Assembly: GCF_017877055.1 (NCBI RefSeq)
Contig: NZ_JAGIPG010000001.1
Span: forward strand, 62,001-126,000
Source of the DNA: Neorhizobium galegae
GTDB lineage: Bacteria > Pseudomonadota > Alphaproteobacteria > Rhizobiales > Rhizobiaceae
Length of the DNA stretch: 64,000 nt
Direction: 5' to 3'
Position numbers and translations under genes: made by a program. Positions within the stretch are counted from its first letter, which is position 1. Each line of letters opens with the position of its first letter. The notes under the pieces were generated by a model that saw nothing but the letters and a program-made list of their open reading frames with translations, was not told the origin of the DNA and did not search any database. Shown piece after piece: positions 60,918-64,000 of the stretch.

Positions 60918-61997
60918 ATGATCCGTGATTTCGAAGCGGGCGAGATCGACCCGCTTGCCGTTGGCGCCTGGATTCTCGGCACCGGCGGCGGCGGTAGCCC
61001 CTATCTGGCGCAGCTCAACCTGAAAAAGCTCTACAAGGACGGCAAGCGCGTCAAGCTGATCGATCCCCAGGCGCTCGATGACGGCGACGCGGTCGCGGTC
61101 GTCTCCAAGATGGGCGCGCCGCTGGTCGGCCAGGAGCGCCTCGTCGATCCCGCGCATCTCGCGCGGGCCATGCAGCTGATGGAAGAATATACCGGCCGCA
61201 AGTTCCGCGCCGTGATGAGCGTCGAGATCGGCGGCGGCAATGCGCTGTCGCCGTTCCTTGCCGGCGCCATGCTGGACATCCCAGTCGTCGATGCGGACGC
61301 GATGGGCCGCGCCTATCCGGAAGCGCAGATGACCAGCTTTGCGATCGGCGACCTGCCGATGTATCCGTTGACGCTGGTCGATTGCCGCGACAACGAGGCG
61401 ATCGTCGCCAAGGCCGCGTCCTGGAAGTGGATGGAACGGATTTCCCGCAAGATCTGCACCGAGGTCGGTTCGACGGCGGCGACCTGCAAGGCGCCGCGAA
61501 CCGGCCGCGAAGTCAAGGACTGGGGCGTGCTCTACACGGTGACCAAGGCGGTCAGCCTCGGCCGCGCGGTGCTCGAAGCCCGCGCCGCCCACACGGATCC
61601 GGTCGAGGCGGTGCTCGCCCATGAAGGCGGCAAGGTACTGTTCAAGGGCAAGATCGCCGATGTCGACCGCACCACGACGGGCGGCTTCCTGCGCGGTTCG
61701 GCGATGATCGAAGGTCTCGACGACGATCGCGGCTCGAAGGTCGAGCTCGCCTTCCAGAACGAATGGGCAGTCGCCTTCCGCGACGGCCAGCCGATCGCCA
61801 TGACGCCCGACCTGATCTGCCTGCTCGACACGGTGTCGGGCGAGGCGATCGGCACCGAGACGGTGCGGTACGGCCAGCGCGTCACGGTCGTCGCGTTGCC
61901 TGCGCCGGAGGTGCTGACCAGCGCCAAGGGCCTCGAACATGTCGGCCCGCGTGCCTTCGGATATGACCTGGATTTCAAATCGGTGTTTGCAGCATGA
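60918..61997 (+). CDS. DUF917 family protein
   Basis: A 359-residue cytoplasmic protein of the DUF917 family. GAWILGTGGGGSPYLAQLNL at the N-terminus, VSVEIGGGNALSPFLAGAML and VDADAMGRAYPEAQM are the hallmark segments. The family often pairs with HyuA-type hydantoinase/oxoprolinase proteins, as here where the stop overlaps the next start (ATGA). No reaction is known; the N-terminal glycine-rich loop may bind a nucleotide or ligand. TCGGAGG lies 6 bp before the ATG. Confidence 0.88.
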   Translation: MIRDFEAGEIDPLAVGAWILGTGGGGSPYLAQLNLKKLYKDGKRVKLIDPQALDDGDAVAVVSKMGAPLVGQERLVDPAHLARAMQLMEEYTGRKFRAVMSVEIGGGNALSPFLAGAMLDIPVVDADAMGRAYPEAQMTSFAIGDLPMYPLTLVDCRDNEAIVAKAASWKWMERISRKICTEVGSTAATCKAPRTGREVKDWGVLYTVTKAVSLGRAVLEARAAHTDPVEAVLAHEGGKVLFKGKIADVDRTTTGGFLRGSAMIEGLDDDRGSKVELAFQNEWAVAFRDGQPIAMTPDLICLLDTVSGEAIGTETVRYGQRVTVVALPAPEVLTSAKGLEHVGPRAFGYDLDFKSVFAA

Positions 61998-63568
61998 AGC
62001 GGATCGGAATTGACGTCGGCGGCACCAATACGGATGCCGTGCTCATCGATGGCGAGAAGGTTCTCTCGGCCATCAAGTTTCCCACCACGTCGGACGTGAT
62101 GCAGGGCGTGGTCAACGCGATCGGCCATGTGGTCGCCTCGCAGCCGCCGGGTTCGGCACCGGTCGATGCGGTGATGATCGGCACGACGCATTTCACCAAT
62201 GCGGTGGTCGAGCGCGCCCGTCTCGATCGCGTCGCAGCGATCCGCATCGCCATGCCGGCCGGCGCCTCGTTGCCGCCGATGGTCGACTGGCCGGACGAGC
62301 TGCGCGATGCCGTCGATCCGCTTTCCTTCATGGTGCATGGCGGCCATGAATATGACGGCCGTCCGCTGGTGCCGCTTGCAAAGGATGAAATCCGCGACGC
62401 GGCAATGAAGATCCGTGATGCGGGCGTCGATTCGATCGGCATCACGGCGCTCTTTTCGCCGCTGACGGCGGAATGCGAGCTGGAGGCGGCGGAGATCGTT
62501 CGTTCGATCATCCCGAATGCGCGCATCACGCTGTCCCATACGCTCGGCCGCATCGGCCTTCTGGAACGCGAGAATGTCACGCTGCTGAACGCGGCGCTGC
62601 AGGGTCTCGGCCGCAAGACGATCGACGCCTTCAAGGATGCGCTGAAACAGGCCGGCATCGACGCTCCGTTCTATCTGACCCAGAACGACGGCACGGTGGT
62701 GCTGGCGGACGTCGCTGCCGCCAACCCGGTCTACAGCTTTGCGTCCGGCCCGACCAATTCGATGCGCGGCGCAGCGTTCCTGACCGGCCTCAAGGAGGCC
62801 ATGGTCATCGACGTCGGCGGCACGACCTCGGATGTCGGTTGCCTAGTCGGCGGTTTTCCGCGCGAAGCAAACAATGTCGTTGAAGTCGGCGGCGTGCGCA
62901 CGCTGTTCCGCATGCCGGACCTGCTGCCGATGGCACTCGGCGGCGGCACGATCATTGACCCGGAAACCCGCAAGATCGGCCCGCGCTCGGTCGGCTACCG
63001 GATCACCGAAAAGGCGCTGGTCTTCGGCGGCGATACGCTGACCACGACGGACGTGGCGGTTGCCGCCGGCCTCGTCGAGATCGGCGACCGCGACCGGGTC
63101 AAGCATCTCGACAAGGCGCTGGTTGCCGACCTCCTGAAGCGCGTCGAGGCGATGGTGGAAGACGGCGTCGACCGGATGAAGACCTCGGCCGAAGGTGTCC
63201 AGTTGATCGCCGTCGGCGGTGGCGCCTTCCTGATCCCGGAAAAGCTCAAAGGTGCGAGCGAAGTGCTGCGCGTCGAACATGCCGGCGTGGCGAACGCGCT
63301 TGGTGCTGCGATGGCGCAGGTATCCGGCGAAGTCGACCAGGTGTTTTCCGGCATGTCGCGCGAAAAGGCGATTGCCGAAGCCGAGCGCATTGCCCGCGCC
63401 CGCGCCGTCGAAGCGGGTGCCAGCGCCGATACGATCGTGACGCTCGACACGGAAGATATTCCGATCGCCTATCTGCCGGGTGACTCCCGGCGGGTGCGGG
63501 TGCGGGTGGTCGGCGATATCGCCTTCATGAAGGACGAACAGAAGCGCGTGGCCGGGGCCTTGCGCTGA
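61994..63568 (+). CDS. Hydantoinase/5-oxoprolinase family protein (HyuA-like)
   Basis: A 524-residue ASKHA-fold protein of the N-methylhydantoinase A/5-oxoprolinase family, which opens lactam or hydantoin rings using ATP. MKRIGIDVGGTNTDAVLID is the phosphate-binding loop; TTHFTNAVVERARLDRVAAI and VIDVGGTTSDVGCLVGGFPR (second phosphate loop) are complete. It lacks the C-terminal extension of full 5-oxoprolinases and has no HyuB partner here, so DUF917 may be its partner (inference). It is coupled to DUF917 by ATGA and followed by a strong bidirectional stem-loop. Confidence 0.88.
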   Translation: MKRIGIDVGGTNTDAVLIDGEKVLSAIKFPTTSDVMQGVVNAIGHVVASQPPGSAPVDAVMIGTTHFTNAVVERARLDRVAAIRIAMPAGASLPPMVDWPDELRDAVDPLSFMVHGGHEYDGRPLVPLAKDEIRDAAMKIRDAGVDSIGITALFSPLTAECELEAAEIVRSIIPNARITLSHTLGRIGLLERENVTLLNAALQGLGRKTIDAFKDALKQAGIDAPFYLTQNDGTVVLADVAAANPVYSFASGPTNSMRGAAFLTGLKEAMVIDVGGTTSDVGCLVGGFPREANNVVEVGGVRTLFRMPDLLPMALGGGTIIDPETRKIGPRSVGYRITEKALVFGGDTLTTTDVAVAAGLVEIGDRDRVKHLDKALVADLLKRVEAMVEDGVDRMKTSAEGVQLIAVGGGAFLIPEKLKGASEVLRVEHAGVANALGAAMAQVSGEVDQVFSGMSREKAIAEAERIARARAVEAGASADTIVTLDTEDIPIAYLPGDSRRVRVRVVGDIAFMKDEQKRVAGALR

Positions 63569-63592
63569 ACCCCAACTCTCCTCCCAGGGAGA

Positions 63593-63625
63593 ATCGGCGG
63601 GCTGGCTTGTTGCCGGCCCGCCGAT
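63593..63625. terminator. Bidirectional terminator between HyuA-like and LacI genes
   Basis: A 13-bp stem (arms 63593-63605 and 63613-63625, one G-T pair) with a 7-base CTTGTTG loop lies between two convergent stop codons and is followed by TTCATTCT on the plus strand. Confidence 0.7.
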
Positions 63626-63626
63626 T

Positions 63627-64000
63627 TCATTCTGGGTTGTCTGGCATCCTGTAGCTCGAAGACCGGACGATCAGTTCTCCGGGAAGCCGTTTGACCGTGA
63701 TCGGCCGGCCGGGATAACAGGACCCGTCCTCGATCATTCCGACGGCCACCGCGATGATCTCGTCGACGGGCTGGCGGAATGTGGTCAGTGCATAGTGGGG
63801 CCAGCTGGCCAGAGCGATATCGTCGAAGCCCGCGACTGCAATATCTTCGGGTACCCGCGATCCGGCCTCTTCCCTCAGTGCGTCGAGGCCACCTGCCGCG
63901 AGAATGTCGTTGGCGAAGAAGATCGCGTCCGCTCCGCCGCGATCGACGATTTCCAGCGCAGCCCGCCGGCCGGCCTCATAGCTATATTCGCCGGCATCGA
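63627..64000 (-). CDS. LacI family regulator, C-terminal part (runs off the window)
   Basis: The minus-strand frame is open from the right edge to a TGA at 63627-63629, encoding about 124 residues: AGEYSYEAGRRAALEIVDRG, DAIFFANDILAAGGLDALRE, DIAVAGFDDIALASWPHYAL then FRQPVDEIIAVAVGMIED. This is the effector-binding half of a LacI/GalR repressor (periplasmic-binding fold) for a sugar-like ligand. The DNA-binding N-terminus and the regulated genes lie outside the window. It is convergent with the HyuA-like gene. Confidence 0.85.
   Translation of the reverse strand, partial: DAGEYSYEAGRRAALEIVDRGGADAIFFANDILAAGGLDALREEAGSRVPEDIAVAGFDDIALASWPHYALTTFRQPVDEIIAVAVGMIEDGSCYPGRPITVKRLPGELIVRSSSYRMPDNPE

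Overview
The window reads as accessory DNA from a GC-rich alphaproteobacterium, most likely Rhizobiaceae (Rhizobium, Agrobacterium, Ensifer or Shinella type). The signs are two copies of a Rhizobiales-type intergenic palindrome, a sitABCD operon preceded by Mur-type boxes, an exopolysaccharide/dTDP-rhamnose block, many solute transporters each with its own GntR or LacI regulator, and relics of a rhizobial nir/nor/nnr denitrification set. There are no ribosomal, tRNA or core housekeeping genes, so a megaplasmid, chromid or genomic island is plausible (inference).

Layout. (1) 1-11831: surface polysaccharide block with a partial DUF6212-like protein, a two-domain GT2-GT4 glycosyltransferase, two tandem pyruvyltransferase paralogues, a secreted glycoside-hydrolase-like protein, rmlACBD with overlapping stop/start codons, and a degenerate GGDEF membrane protein facing them. 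(2) 12304-23152: one-direction catabolic block for an unknown cyclic amide or amino-acid-like compound: hydantoin racemase, hydantoinase-like amidohydrolase, DapA-like lyase lacking usual active-site residues, a leftover dehydrogenase start, amino-acid ABC transporter with a fused permease-ATPase, DapB-like dehydrogenase, GntR regulator, FAD oxidase, cupin and creatininase-like hydrolase. (3) 23319-26651: small genes, a tautomerase/TetR divergent pair with strong palindromes, and a stretch of truncated genes (LysR, isochorismatase, SnoaL-like). (4) 26710-30433: Mn/Fe importer sitABCD. (5) 30655-33441: copper module DUF2946, YcnI, CopC-CopD. (6) 33493-37981: decayed nor/nnr cluster with broken nnrS and norD beside intact hemN, SCP2/UbiT-like and DUF6522 genes. 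(7) 38113-46335: FAH-family hydratase, dipeptide-type ABC transporter, GntR and an esterase-like hydrolase. (8) 46336-47230: a non-coding stretch rich in hairpins and repeats. (9) 47240-50450: sugar-acid pathway (enolase-superfamily dehydratase, GntR, kdgD). (10) 50593-52425: a nirK that has lost its 3' end, then intact pseudoazurin. (11) 52474-53556: PHB-depolymerase-type esterase. (12) 53652-63568: ABC peptide-type transporter, AroM, an AroM-LuxR fusion regulator, DUF917 and a hydantoinase/oxoprolinase-family protein. (13) a partial LacI regulator at the right edge.

The most original item is region 12. A regulator made of an AroM-like domain plus a LuxR helix-turn-helix lies between the aroM-ABC operon and the divergent DUF917-hyuA pair. 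The two cysteines of the neighbouring AroM are serines in the regulator, suggesting a catalytically dead sensor copy of the enzyme it sits beside. A nearly identical 22-bp imperfect dyad (19 of 22 bases) occurs in the same orientation at a similar distance upstream of both operons. This looks like a self-contained, regulated uptake-and-conversion system.

The second theme is decay. Denitrification is represented by intact periplasmic and accessory parts (pseudoazurin, hemN) with TTG-N8-CAA boxes of the FNR/NnrR type, while nirK, norD and nnrS are truncated or frameshifted and norCB is absent from the window.
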